Below are positions 7,991 through 16,353 of a DNA stretch of 64,000 bases, in pieces. Source of the DNA: Bryobacteraceae bacterium (GTDB lineage Bacteria > Acidobacteriota > Terriglobia > Bryobacterales > Bryobacteraceae); the NCBI GenBank assembly GCA_026002855.1, contig BPGD01000001.1, positions 3,976,001-4,040,000 on the forward strand, written 5' to 3'. The stretch's first letter is position 1, and each line of letters opens with the position of its first letter. The notes under the pieces are model-generated. The model was not told where the DNA came from and searched no databases. It saw only the letters and a program-made list of their open reading frames with translations. The translations under genes were made by a program, and so were the position numbers.

Positions 7991-9111
7991 TATTGCTCAA
8001 TGATTTCCGCCGGCTATGGGAGGACACGGCGGCGGCTTTCCACGCCGCGCTTGAGCGAACAGGCGCCTCCGGATGGTACATCCTCGGGCCGGAAGTGCGT
8101 GAGTTCGAGCGCCGTCTGGCGGCGTTGTGGGGCCTGCGCGAGGCCGTCGGCGTGGCCAGCGGCCTCGACGCGCTGGAAATCGGCCTGCGCATCCTGGGGC
8201 TCCGGACGGGCGAAAGGGTGCTCGTGCCGCCGGTGTCGGCGTTCGCCACGGCGCTGGCGGTGATCCGCGTCGGCGGCGTGCCGGTGTTCGCGCCGTGCAC
8301 TCCCGGCGGGCTCGTGGACCTGGAGGCCTGTGAAGCGCTGATCGAGCGCGATCCGTCCCTCCGCTTTTTCGTGCCGGTTCATCTTTACGGGCACTGCCTG
8401 GAGATGGAGAGGCTCGCGCGGATCGCCGCATGCGGAGTGAGGATCGTGGAAGACTGCGCGCAGTCGATCCTGGCGCGGTCCAACGGGCGCGCCTGCGGGA
8501 CAGCGGGCCTCGTGGCCGCGGTGAGCTTTTATCCAACGAAGAACCTGGGTGCGATGGGCGACGGCGGCGCGGTGCTGACGGACGATGCGGAGCTGGCGGC
8601 GCGGGCCCGTCAATGGCGCGATTACGGGCAACAGGGCAAGTATCGCCACGTCGTGCCCGGCGCCAACAGCCGGCTCGATGAACTTCAGGCGGCGTTCCTG
8701 CTCGACGCCGGGCTGGCGCGGCTGGAGCGCTGGACGGCGCGGCGGCGCTGGATTGCGGAACAATACCGGGCCGGCATCCGGCATGCGCAGATCGAGCTCC
8801 CTGCCCCGCCCCGCGGTTCGGAGTCCGTGTGGCATCTGTTCCCGGTGCTTGTGCCCGATGGCGCGAAAGAGGCCTTCCGGCGGCACCTGGAGTCTCAGGG
8901 CGTTCAAACGGGCGAACATTATCCGGCCCCCATGTTCGACCAGCCTGCCATGCAGGGCTGCCCGCACGAGGTGGCCGGCGATCCGGAGCCGGCGCGCGCC
9001 TTCTGCCGCCGCGAGGTGAGCCTGCCGATCCATCCGTATCTCACCGACGCCGAGGTGAGCCGGGTCATTGAAGCCTGCAACGGCTGGCCGGGTGCGCCGG
9101 GGAGCGCCTGA
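7987..9111 (+). CDS. DegT/DnrJ/EryC1/StrS-family sugar aminotransferase
   Basis: This is a 374-residue PLP enzyme. The PLP lysine is K185 in SFYPTKNLGAMGDGG; VEDCAQ near residue 154 carries the cofactor-contacting Asp. The C-terminal HLFPVLVP and GVQTGEHYP segments are family hallmarks. It would transfer an amino group to C3 of a dTDP-3-oxo-6-deoxyhexose made by the preceding FdtA domain, giving a precursor of Fuc3NAc or Qui3NAc for surface polysaccharide. The ATGA overlap with the upstream gene supports coupling. Sugar stereochemistry cannot be decided here. Confidence 0.9.
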   Translation: MILLNDFRRLWEDTAAAFHAALERTGASGWYILGPEVREFERRLAALWGLREAVGVASGLDALEIGLRILGLRTGERVLVPPVSAFATALAVIRVGGVPVFAPCTPGGLVDLEACEALIERDPSLRFFVPVHLYGHCLEMERLARIAACGVRIVEDCAQSILARSNGRACGTAGLVAAVSFYPTKNLGAMGDGGAVLTDDAELAARARQWRDYGQQGKYRHVVPGANSRLDELQAAFLLDAGLARLERWTARRRWIAEQYRAGIRHAQIELPAPPRGSESVWHLFPVLVPDGAKEAFRRHLESQGVQTGEHYPAPMFDQPAMQGCPHEVAGDPEPARAFCRREVSLPIHPYLTDAEVSRVIEACNGWPGAPGSA

Positions 9112-9128
9112 GGCCCGCTCCGGCGGGA

Positions 9129-9134
9129 TATGCT
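9129..9134 (+). promoter_or_regulatory. -10 hexamer TATGCT, near-leaderless start
   Basis: TATGCT ends 7 nt before ATG 9142. It overlaps an in-frame upstream ATG at 9130, which argues that 9142 is the real start. Confidence 0.4.
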
Positions 9135-9141
9135 GGAACGC

Positions 9142-9777
9142 ATGAGAAGTCTGATGGTTCCCGCACTGTTCGTCTGCGTCGCCGCGGCGCTGATGGCCCA
9201 ATTGCCCAGGGGCGCGAAGCCGCCCGGCGAAGACTGGGTTCAGCTGTTCAATGGCCGGGACCTGACCGGCTGGCGGCCGGTAGGAAAGGAAGAGTGGACG
9301 GTGGAAAACGGCGTGTTGATCGGGCGCGCCGTCACGAAGGATTATGGGTATCTCGAAACGGAAAAAGACTACCGCAATTTCCAGCTATCGCTGAAATTCA
9401 AATGCATCGGGACGGGAAATTCCGGCGTATATTTTCACACCCGGTTCCGGCCGGGCACTGCGGACGTCAGCCAGGGGGCGCAGTTCGAGATCGACTGCGC
9501 GATCGGCCGCCACACCGGCGGCGTGTATGGCTTCGGACGCCAGTGGATCGTCTGGCCGGCGCCGGAAAACGAGACCGTCGTGCGCCAGAACGAGTGGAAC
9601 GAAATGCTGGTCATCGTGAATGGAAACCGGTACATCTCGCGGCTTAACGGCGTGCCGATGGTTGACTTTACGGATCCGCGCGCGCCGTTCCTCACCGGCA
9701 CCATCGCCCTGCAACTGCATTCGGGCGGCGAAGGCCACATGCAGTTCCGCGACATCTGGATCCGCGAGCTGCCCTGA
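9142..9777 (+). CDS. Secreted DUF1080 (3-keto-disaccharide-hydrolase-like) protein
   Basis: The 211-residue protein has a signal peptide (hydrophobic residues about 4-19, then Ala-Gln) and one jelly-roll DUF1080 domain: LFNGRDLTGWRPV, EWTVENGVLIG, FQLSLKFKC, NSGVYFHTR and the C-terminal LQLHSGGEGHMQFRDIWIREL. Members bind or hydrolyse keto-sugars and polysaccharides and are expanded in Planctomycetes and Acidobacteria. It stands alone, 31 bp after the aminotransferase. Specific substrate unknown. Confidence 0.85.
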   Translation: MRSLMVPALFVCVAAALMAQLPRGAKPPGEDWVQLFNGRDLTGWRPVGKEEWTVENGVLIGRAVTKDYGYLETEKDYRNFQLSLKFKCIGTGNSGVYFHTRFRPGTADVSQGAQFEIDCAIGRHTGGVYGFGRQWIVWPAPENETVVRQNEWNEMLVIVNGNRYISRLNGVPMVDFTDPRAPFLTGTIALQLHSGGEGHMQFRDIWIRELP

Positions 9778-9838
9778 GCCTGCCTCGTCCCTGATCTGCT
9801 ACGCTCGGAATGACGAGGCCGGCGTGCCGCCCCGAGCC

Positions 9839-11194
9839 ATGCATCGAAACCCGACCGGAAGGATCCGCGTCCCTTCCTTTTCCGCGCTTTTCCTCATGAT
9901 TGCTGCCATCGCTTCCGCCGCTGATGCGCCACCGGCGCTCCAGATCCGTCAGAAGACGCTGAAAAACGGGCTGCGCATTGTCGCGGCCGAAGACCGCTCG
10001 CGTCCGGTCATCAATCTTCAGGTGTGGTATCACGTGGGCTCGAAAGACGAAAAACCCGGCCGGACGGGCTTCGCTCACCTGTTCGAGCACCTGATGTTCC
10101 GGGGCTCGAAGAATGTGGGGCCCGAGGAGCACATGCGCCTGGTGCGGCAGGCGGGCGGCGTGGTGAACGCCTACACGACATTCGACACGACGGTGTACTG
10201 GGAGACGTTCCCCTCGAATTACCTCGAACGGATGCTGTGGCTGGAGGCCGACCGGATGGCGTCGCTGGACGTCTCCAGGGAAAACTTCGAGAAGGAACGC
10301 GAGGTGGTGAAGGAAGAACGCCGGCTGCGCTTCGAAAATCCTCCATACGGCAACCTCCTCGAGCAGGTTCTCCGCAACACCTACCAGCGGTATCCGTACC
10401 GGCACGTGCCCATCGGGTCGATGGAAGACCTGAACCGGGCTACCATCGCCGACGTGCGCGACTTCCATTCGACCTACTACGTGCCGAACAACGCCACGCT
10501 CGTTCTGGTGGGCGATCTGGACGCCGAAGAGGCGTTCCGGCTGGCCGAGAAGCATTTCGGCGGGATTCCGCGCGGGCGCCGCGTGCCGCGGGTGCGGGTG
10601 AAAGAACCGGAACAGAAGCGGCGGCGCGAGGCGGTGGTCGAAGATGCCAAGGCGCCGCTTGACGCGGTGGTGGCGAGCTACCATCTGCCGCCGGCCGGCC
10701 ATCCGGATTCCTATGCCCTGGAGATCGCCGCGTCCATCCTTTCGACGGGACAGTCTTCGCGTCTGTACCGCCGGCTGGTTTATGAGCAGCAGTCGGCGAT
10801 GGCGGCGCAAGGGGAGGCGCTGTTTCTGGAAGGTCCGTCGGTGTTTTTCTGCTTCGCCATCGCCAATCCGGGCAGGGATATCCGTCAGATCCTTTCAGAA
10901 ATGGAGAATATTTTGACGGAAATGTCGCAGAAACCGCCAGCTGAAGAAGAACTGACAAAGGCCAAAAATCAGATTGTGGCCTCGTTTATTCTCGAGCAGG
11001 AAAGCATGCAGGGGAAAGCGGATTTCCTCGGCAAATGCGCGGTATTGTATGGCGATCCGGGCCGCTATAACACGGAACTCGACCGCTACCGCAACGTCTC
11101 CGCCGCCGACGTCCAGCGCGTGGTGCGTACCTACCTGGCGCCCGAACGCCAGACGCGCGTCTTCCTGCGGCCTGCCGCCGCCAGGGCGAAATAA
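9839..11194 (+). CDS. M16-family zinc metallopeptidase, catalytic subunit
   Basis: After a signal peptide (hydrophobic stretch ending AAIASAADA) comes an M16 peptidase of about 420 residues. The inverted zinc motif HLFEHLMF (HxxEH) is near residue 83, with the distal Glu expected in the EREVVKEER helix. M16B enzymes act as pairs of one catalytic and one non-catalytic subunit; the next gene supplies the second. Start ATG 9839 was chosen because the signal peptide begins there. The open frame continues back into the previous gene but without homology. GTG 9824 is another possible start. Confidence 0.85.
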   Translation: MHRNPTGRIRVPSFSALFLMIAAIASAADAPPALQIRQKTLKNGLRIVAAEDRSRPVINLQVWYHVGSKDEKPGRTGFAHLFEHLMFRGSKNVGPEEHMRLVRQAGGVVNAYTTFDTTVYWETFPSNYLERMLWLEADRMASLDVSRENFEKEREVVKEERRLRFENPPYGNLLEQVLRNTYQRYPYRHVPIGSMEDLNRATIADVRDFHSTYYVPNNATLVLVGDLDAEEAFRLAEKHFGGIPRGRRVPRVRVKEPEQKRRREAVVEDAKAPLDAVVASYHLPPAGHPDSYALEIAASILSTGQSSRLYRRLVYEQQSAMAAQGEALFLEGPSVFFCFAIANPGRDIRQILSEMENILTEMSQKPPAEEELTKAKNQIVASFILEQESMQGKADFLGKCAVLYGDPGRYNTELDRYRNVSAADVQRVVRTYLAPERQTRVFLRPAAARAK

Positions 11195-11208
11195 TAGGAG
11201 AACCCCGC

Positions 11209-12651
11209 GTGCGCGCGACCCTGCTGATTCTCGCAATGATGACATCCATGACCGACCACGCCCAGACCGCGAACAGGGTGGCGCCTCCGCCGCCGGCGCC
11301 GCCGCGCCCCTACGAGTTTCCGCGGGCGGCATCGCGGACGCTCGCCAACGGATTGCGCGTCTTTGTCATCGAAGACCGGCGCCTGCCGCTGGTGACCGCC
11401 TCGATGCAGCTCCTGGCGGGCCATGCCTACGCGCCGCCCGAAAAAGCCGGGCTGGCCATGATGACCGCCGCGCTGCTGCGCGAGGGTACGAAAACGCGCA
11501 GCTCGCAGCAGATCGCCCGCGCCGTGGACGGCGCGGGCGGGCGGCTGGAGGCCAACGCCGGCAACGACGTGGCCACCATCTCGATGACGTTTCTGAAATC
11601 CCATGCCGATACAGGATTCGAGTTGATGGCGGACATCGTCGAGAACCCCGTCTTCGCCCCCGAGGAGCTGGAGCGGCAGCGGCAGCAGGCGCTTTCCGGT
11701 CTCCAGGTTCAGTACGCCAGCGCCCAGTACCTTGCTTCCGCCGCGGCAGCGCGCAATATCCTCGGAACGCATCCCTACGCGTGGCCGGGCGACGGCACGC
11801 CGGACACGGTGGCCGCTCTTCAGCGGGAGGACGTGGTCGCTTTCTATGAACGCTTTTACGCGCCCAACCGTGCCTGGCTGGTCATCGCCGGCGACGTGAG
11901 CGCCGACGAGGGGTTCGCCCAGGCCGAGAAGTGGTTCGGCGGCTGGAAGAAGCAGGGCCCGGCCGATGACCCGCTGCCTCCGGCTCCGGAACCCGAGCCG
12001 CGGGTGCTGGTGATCGACATGCCGACGGAAAACCAGACCCAGATCGCCGTCGGCCAGCCGGGCGTTCCGCGCAATCACCCGGATTACATCGCGCTCCAGA
12101 TCGGCAACCAGATCTTCGGCGGCAGCTTCAATTCCCGGCTCAACATGAAATTGCGGGCCAATGAAGGCCTGACATATGGCGCCAATTCCTACTTTGAGCC
12201 GAGCCGTTTTGCCGGGATTTTCGAGGCATCCACCTTTACAAGGACGGAAAAAACCGCCGATGCCATCCGCATGCTGGTGGACCTGCTGAAGGAATTCCGC
12301 GAAAATCCGGCCACGGACGAAGAGTTTGCAGAGGCAAAAGCGTTCCTTAATGGTTCGTTCGCCATCGCCACCGAGACGGCCGGCTCGGTTGCCTCGCGTG
12401 TGTTGACGGCGGAAGTCCACGGCCTGGGCAGTGACTACTGGCAGCGCTACCGGGAGCGGCTGGAGAAGACGACACGGGCAGAAGTGGAGTCGGCGGTCCG
12501 GCGGTTTCTCCGTCCGGACCGCCTGGCCGTCACTGCCGTGGGCAACGCCAAAGAGTTTTCCAGGGCCCTGGAGGCTTTCGGGCCAGTGCGCGTGATCCCC
12601 GCTGCGGAACTGGATCTGGCTTCGCCGGAAATGGTGAAGCGGAAACAGTAG
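11209..12651 (+). CDS. M16-family peptidase, non-catalytic partner
   Basis: The 480-residue secreted protein has the M16 fold (TLANGLRVFVIEDRRLPLV, DGAGGRLEANAGNDVATI, GNQIFGGSFNSRLNMKLR, EGLTYGANSYF) but no HxxEH; the equivalent place reads GLAMMTAALLREGT. It is therefore the non-catalytic subunit that helps bind substrate. It starts with GTG at 11209 behind a clear AGGAG about 8 nt upstream and lies 14 bp after the catalytic subunit, so the two form an operon. The complex would work in the periplasm or at the outer membrane. Confidence 0.85.
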   Translation: MRATLLILAMMTSMTDHAQTANRVAPPPPAPPRPYEFPRAASRTLANGLRVFVIEDRRLPLVTASMQLLAGHAYAPPEKAGLAMMTAALLREGTKTRSSQQIARAVDGAGGRLEANAGNDVATISMTFLKSHADTGFELMADIVENPVFAPEELERQRQQALSGLQVQYASAQYLASAAAARNILGTHPYAWPGDGTPDTVAALQREDVVAFYERFYAPNRAWLVIAGDVSADEGFAQAEKWFGGWKKQGPADDPLPPAPEPEPRVLVIDMPTENQTQIAVGQPGVPRNHPDYIALQIGNQIFGGSFNSRLNMKLRANEGLTYGANSYFEPSRFAGIFEASTFTRTEKTADAIRMLVDLLKEFRENPATDEEFAEAKAFLNGSFAIATETAGSVASRVLTAEVHGLGSDYWQRYRERLEKTTRAEVESAVRRFLRPDRLAVTAVGNAKEFSRALEAFGPVRVIPAAELDLASPEMVKRKQ

Positions 12652-12822
12652 CGGCAGGCATTTTTTCGCGCGACGCTGTTTCCGCCTCTGAACCGCGAGC
12701 CCAGCGGCCGCAGGCCGCGAAACGATCGGTGAACGCCGCCACTTGAGCCCGCGCCGCGGCCGGCTTCCGCTGCCTTCCCCGCCTGGGGAAGGTCACTCCG
12801 CCGACGGGCGCCCGGATCGATT

Positions 12823-13758
12823 CTACCGGCTGCTCCGGGGCTGCGCGGCCGGCACGCCTCGGCCAGGCGCCTTCCCGGCCGGTTCCCGCAGAGGCACGTA
12901 AAGCACGGAGGGCCGCGCCCCTCCTCCCTGTGGATAAAGATCCATCAACGCGTAAATCACGTCGGGCATTTTCGTGGACACCGGCAGTCCGAGGGCCCGA
13001 GCCGTCTCCACCGTAATGGGGAAGTCGTGCGTAAAGCGGCCGTCGGTCAGCACCGTGGCGACTTCCGCCGCCTTCTCCTTCGGCATGTGTTTCAGCAGGA
13101 CCTCGGCGACGAAGGCCACGGTTTGTAATCTCGCCTTCTGGGCGATATCCGCAAGCACGAGCATCTCGTCGCTCACGTTGGCCGGCTTCTTCACTTCGAC
13201 CATTCTGACGATCGAGGCCGCAGGCAGATCGCCGATCTGAGGATCCACAGGGCCAAGCACTGCATTGGGATCCATGACAATTTCATCTGCCGCAAGCGCC
13301 ATCAGCGTGCCGCCGCTCATCGCATAGTGCGGCACAAAGACCGTCACTTTCCCCTTGTGCTCCGCCAGCGCCCTGGCGATCTGTTCGGCTGCAAGCAACA
13401 ACCCTCCCGGCGTATGGAGGATGAGATCGATCGGCCGCTCCGGCGCAGTCAGCCGGATCGCCCGCAGCACCGCCTCCGAGTCCTCGATCGTGATGGAGCT
13501 ACTGACCGGCACGCCAAAAAGGCTAACCACGTCCTGGCGGTGGATCATGGCGATCACGCGGGAGTTTCGTTGCTGCTGGAACCGGTCCAGCAGGGCGGCG
13601 CGCGCGGACTCCCTCAGCCAAGGGGCAAGAAACTGGGAAGCCACGACTGTCACCAGCACAACCCAGAAGATCACCTTCAGACCAGCCCAGACGCGGGCCG
13701 CCAGCCCTGGCAGCCCGATGGACGGCTTTCGTGGAGTGGCGTTTCCTTGTTCAGACAC
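12823..13758 (-). CDS. Membrane-anchored SDH-type (ClpP-like) serine protease
   Basis: The 311-residue protein has one N-terminal membrane segment (about residues 28-48) and a ClpP/crotonase-fold domain of the serine dehydrogenase proteinase group. LILHTPGGLLLAAEQI is followed by VPHYAMSGGTLMALAADEI, where the Ser of AMSGG is the expected nucleophile, and by MDPNAVLGPVDPQIG. These proteins are thought to degrade membrane or misfolded proteins. Start is GTG 13758 with AGGGAGA about 9 nt upstream. The C-terminal 25 residues are Pro/Gly/Arg-rich. It is a single-gene unit. Confidence 0.85.
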   Translation of the reverse strand: MSEQGNATPRKPSIGLPGLAARVWAGLKVIFWVVLVTVVASQFLAPWLRESARAALLDRFQQQRNSRVIAMIHRQDVVSLFGVPVSSSITIEDSEAVLRAIRLTAPERPIDLILHTPGGLLLAAEQIARALAEHKGKVTVFVPHYAMSGGTLMALAADEIVMDPNAVLGPVDPQIGDLPAASIVRMVEVKKPANVSDEMLVLADIAQKARLQTVAFVAEVLLKHMPKEKAAEVATVLTDGRFTHDFPITVETARALGLPVSTKMPDVIYALMDLYPQGGGARPSVLYVPLREPAGKAPGRGVPAAQPRSSR

Positions 13759-14173
13759 GTTGTCAGTCTCCCTGGGAGAGTTCTATCCTACGGTTCTCCC
13801 ATTATGGCCTCCGCCGCCGGCGGCTGCGGACATTCATCGCAAATGGCTGAAGAAGCCGGGGCGTCTGGCGGGCAGCTTTGCATCCCCTCCAACGCGATTC
13901 ATCGGTCTGCCAGGCTTCGCTCTGCCCTTCTCAGCCGCGAGTGAAGCAGCCAAAGGCCCCAAGGATGGGCGCTCCCGGCCGCAACTCATCCTGGCGTGGC
14001 GATTCCGGCAGGCGGTCCATCGAAAATGGCGCACCACGCGGCTGAAGAACGTTCAAACGGGATTCGGTCCCGCCGCTGCGCCTTCTCCTGGGAGACTCTG
14101 CCCGCGCGCGGCGGTTTTCATCCCTGCTCGTTTGCAATTTCCAGCCGCGGACTGCTACACCAGAAAACACCGC
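13759..14173. other. Intergenic spacer with a degenerate repeat
   Basis: No coding signal is seen. Bases 13914-13950 (GGCTTCGCTCTGC, then CTCAGCCGCGAG) resemble the dispersed repeat at 1886-1937 in degenerate form. An in-frame leftward extension of the downstream gene runs through here but lacks coding character. Confidence 0.4.
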
Positions 14174-16345
14174 ATGCAGCATGGAAGGGCGCAATGGAAG
14201 TATCGCCTCGTTGCTGCTGCCAGCCTGGCCACGACGCTGGCGGCCTTCTACTCGCCGCTGCTCCTCGGACCGCGTGCTGTCTGGTTCGCCGATGACGACA
14301 ACGCATTCCAGGTGCTTCCCTGGCTTGAATTCCAGGCCCGCGAATGGCAGGCCGGACGCGTTCCCCTCTGGGATCCCTGGCTGTGGATGGGACAGCCGCT
14401 CCATGGCCAATGGCAGCCCGCCGTCACCGCGCCGCTGAACTGGCTTCTGCTTCCCCTGAAGCCCGAACCCGGGCTCACCATCCTGTTCTTCAACCTGTAC
14501 TTCCTGTGCATCCGCTGGATCGGCGCGGCCGCCGCCTACCGGCTGGCGCGATCGCTCGGCTGCGGCCGCGTCTCCGCCGTGGCCGCCGGGTTCGCCTATG
14601 GCACGGCGGGATGGTTCGCCTTCAGCATGCGCCCGCAGATGGCGATGGGGGCGATGTGGGCCCCGCTTGTCCTGCTCTATTTGCTCAGAGCCTCGCAGGA
14701 ATCCGGCCGGCTGCGGGAGGCCGTGCTTGGCGGCTTTTTTCTGGGCCTGTGCTGGCTGGGCGGACATCATCAGGCGCCGCTCTTCCTTTCCACCGGCATG
14801 GCTCTTCTCTGGCTGATCCTTTTGCCGGCCGATGTGCGCCGAGTCAGGGCCGCGACCGCTTTTTTCCTCACCGCCGCGGCCACCGCCGCGGCGGCCCTTT
14901 TTCCGGTGATCGAGTATGGCCGCCGCGCCGTGCGCTGGGTGGGCGCGCCGGAACCGCTCGGCTGGCACGACAAAATTCCCTACGAAATCCACCGGAAATT
15001 CAGCCTTGCTGTTTCTGACATACCCTCGCTGTTTTGGCCTGGATTTCATGGAAAACTGGAAGCATTTTCAGGCATCATCTTTCTTTTTCTCGCGCTTTTT
15101 GTGCTCGTGTCACGCCCTTTTCGCGGCCTGCTTTTCCTTCCCGCCGCCTTCGCGCTGATTGGCCTTCTGCTCGCATTCGGCCCCGCCGGCGGGCTCCATC
15201 CGCTGCTCTATCGCCTGCTGCCTCACTTCGACAAGGCGCGCGCCCCGGAAGCTGCCCTTGTGCTGCTGGCGGCTGCGGTGCCCGGCCTGGCCGCGCTCGG
15301 GCTGGAACGGCTCGCCGCACACGGCCCGGGACGGGCGCGCCGGCTGTTGGCCACCGGCCTGGCCGCCTTCGCCCTGCTCACGGCCGCCGCTGTCTGGCGG
15401 CAGGGCCTGGCAGCCGACCTGCGCTGGACGTCGGCCGCCGCGGCCGCGCTGTTCGCGGCCCTCATCCTGGCGGGGAGCCGCTGGCGGATCCCCGCCTGGG
15501 GCTACGCCGCTGCCGCCATCGCGGGGCTCTGGGCCGAATCACGGCCGCTTTGGCAGGCCGTCCTCGTCCCGACCACGGATTCCCAGGCCATGCGAGCCGT
15601 GAACGCGCTGCGCGCTCATGCCGACATCGCCGCCTTTCTCCGCTCCCGGCCAGGCCACTGGCGCATCGATGTGGATGAGGCCGACGTGCCCTACAACTTC
15701 GGCGACTGGTACGGTCTGCCGCAGACCCACGGCTATCTGGCCAGCGTGACCGAAAACATCTACCGTCACGAGATCCACGCCGAGTGGGGCCAGCGCCTGT
15801 TTGGCGTCCGCTACCGCGTCGCCCGCCAGCCCTCGGCCACGCACGCGCGGCCCGTTTTCGAGGGCGCCTCCGGCGTTCGCGTCTGGGAACGCTCCGACGT
15901 GCTGCCCCGCGTCTTCCTGGTTTCCAGGGCCGAGCCGCTGGCCGACCGCCGCCAGGCCGCCGGGGCGCTGTATCTCATCCGCGGCCGGCTTGACGAAACA
16001 ACATTTCTTCCCGGTCCTGTTCCGGACCTGGAGCGCTGCCCGGCGCCGGGCTCGGCGCGAATCGTCGAAGACACGCCGCTACTCGTACGGATCGAGGCGG
16101 AAACCCGCTGCCGTGCCATGCTGGTCCTCACTGACGCCTGGTATCCCGGCTGGCGCGCCGCCGTGGACGGCCGGCCCGCCGTGATCCACGAAGCCTACGC
16201 CGCGGTGCGCGGGGTGGTGATCGAAGCCGGCCGCCACACGGTGGAGTTCCGTTACCGGCCTGCCAGCGTGCTGTGGGGTGCCGCCCTCGGTGGCGCCGCC
16301 TTCGGCCTTGCCGCGGCCTGCGCGCGCCGCCGCAGGGTACACTGA
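14174..16345 (+). CDS. Large polytopic membrane protein, YfhO / GT-C-like
   Basis: The 723-residue protein has about 11-12 predicted membrane spans and an early DDDNAFQVLPW motif, followed by QMGQPL-like WMGQPLHGQWQPA. This is the arrangement of YfhO-type and GT-C glycosyltransferase-like proteins, in which acidic residues after the first span bind a lipid-linked donor. A globular beta-rich C-terminal domain (about residues 480-690; DAWYPGWRAAVDG, HEAYAAVRGVVIEAG) matches the YfhO C-terminal end. It probably handles sugars on lipid carriers or wall polymers. Start 14174 precedes the first span; the frame's earlier part is intergenic. A weak TACACC lies 12 nt before the ATG. Confidence 0.75.
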   Translation: MQHGRAQWKYRLVAAASLATTLAAFYSPLLLGPRAVWFADDDNAFQVLPWLEFQAREWQAGRVPLWDPWLWMGQPLHGQWQPAVTAPLNWLLLPLKPEPGLTILFFNLYFLCIRWIGAAAAYRLARSLGCGRVSAVAAGFAYGTAGWFAFSMRPQMAMGAMWAPLVLLYLLRASQESGRLREAVLGGFFLGLCWLGGHHQAPLFLSTGMALLWLILLPADVRRVRAATAFFLTAAATAAAALFPVIEYGRRAVRWVGAPEPLGWHDKIPYEIHRKFSLAVSDIPSLFWPGFHGKLEAFSGIIFLFLALFVLVSRPFRGLLFLPAAFALIGLLLAFGPAGGLHPLLYRLLPHFDKARAPEAALVLLAAAVPGLAALGLERLAAHGPGRARRLLATGLAAFALLTAAAVWRQGLAADLRWTSAAAAALFAALILAGSRWRIPAWGYAAAAIAGLWAESRPLWQAVLVPTTDSQAMRAVNALRAHADIAAFLRSRPGHWRIDVDEADVPYNFGDWYGLPQTHGYLASVTENIYRHEIHAEWGQRLFGVRYRVARQPSATHARPVFEGASGVRVWERSDVLPRVFLVSRAEPLADRRQAAGALYLIRGRLDETTFLPGPVPDLERCPAPGSARIVEDTPLLVRIEAETRCRAMLVLTDAWYPGWRAAVDGRPAVIHEAYAAVRGVVIEAGRHTVEFRYRPASVLWGAALGGAAFGLAAACARRRRVH
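16338..16343 (+). promoter_or_regulatory. -10 hexamer TACACT, near-leaderless start
   Basis: TACACT overlaps the upstream stop codon and ends 10 nt before ATG 16354, so the NRAMP-UspA message could begin within a few bases of its start codon. Confidence 0.35.
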
Positions 16346-16353
16346 GGAACACG

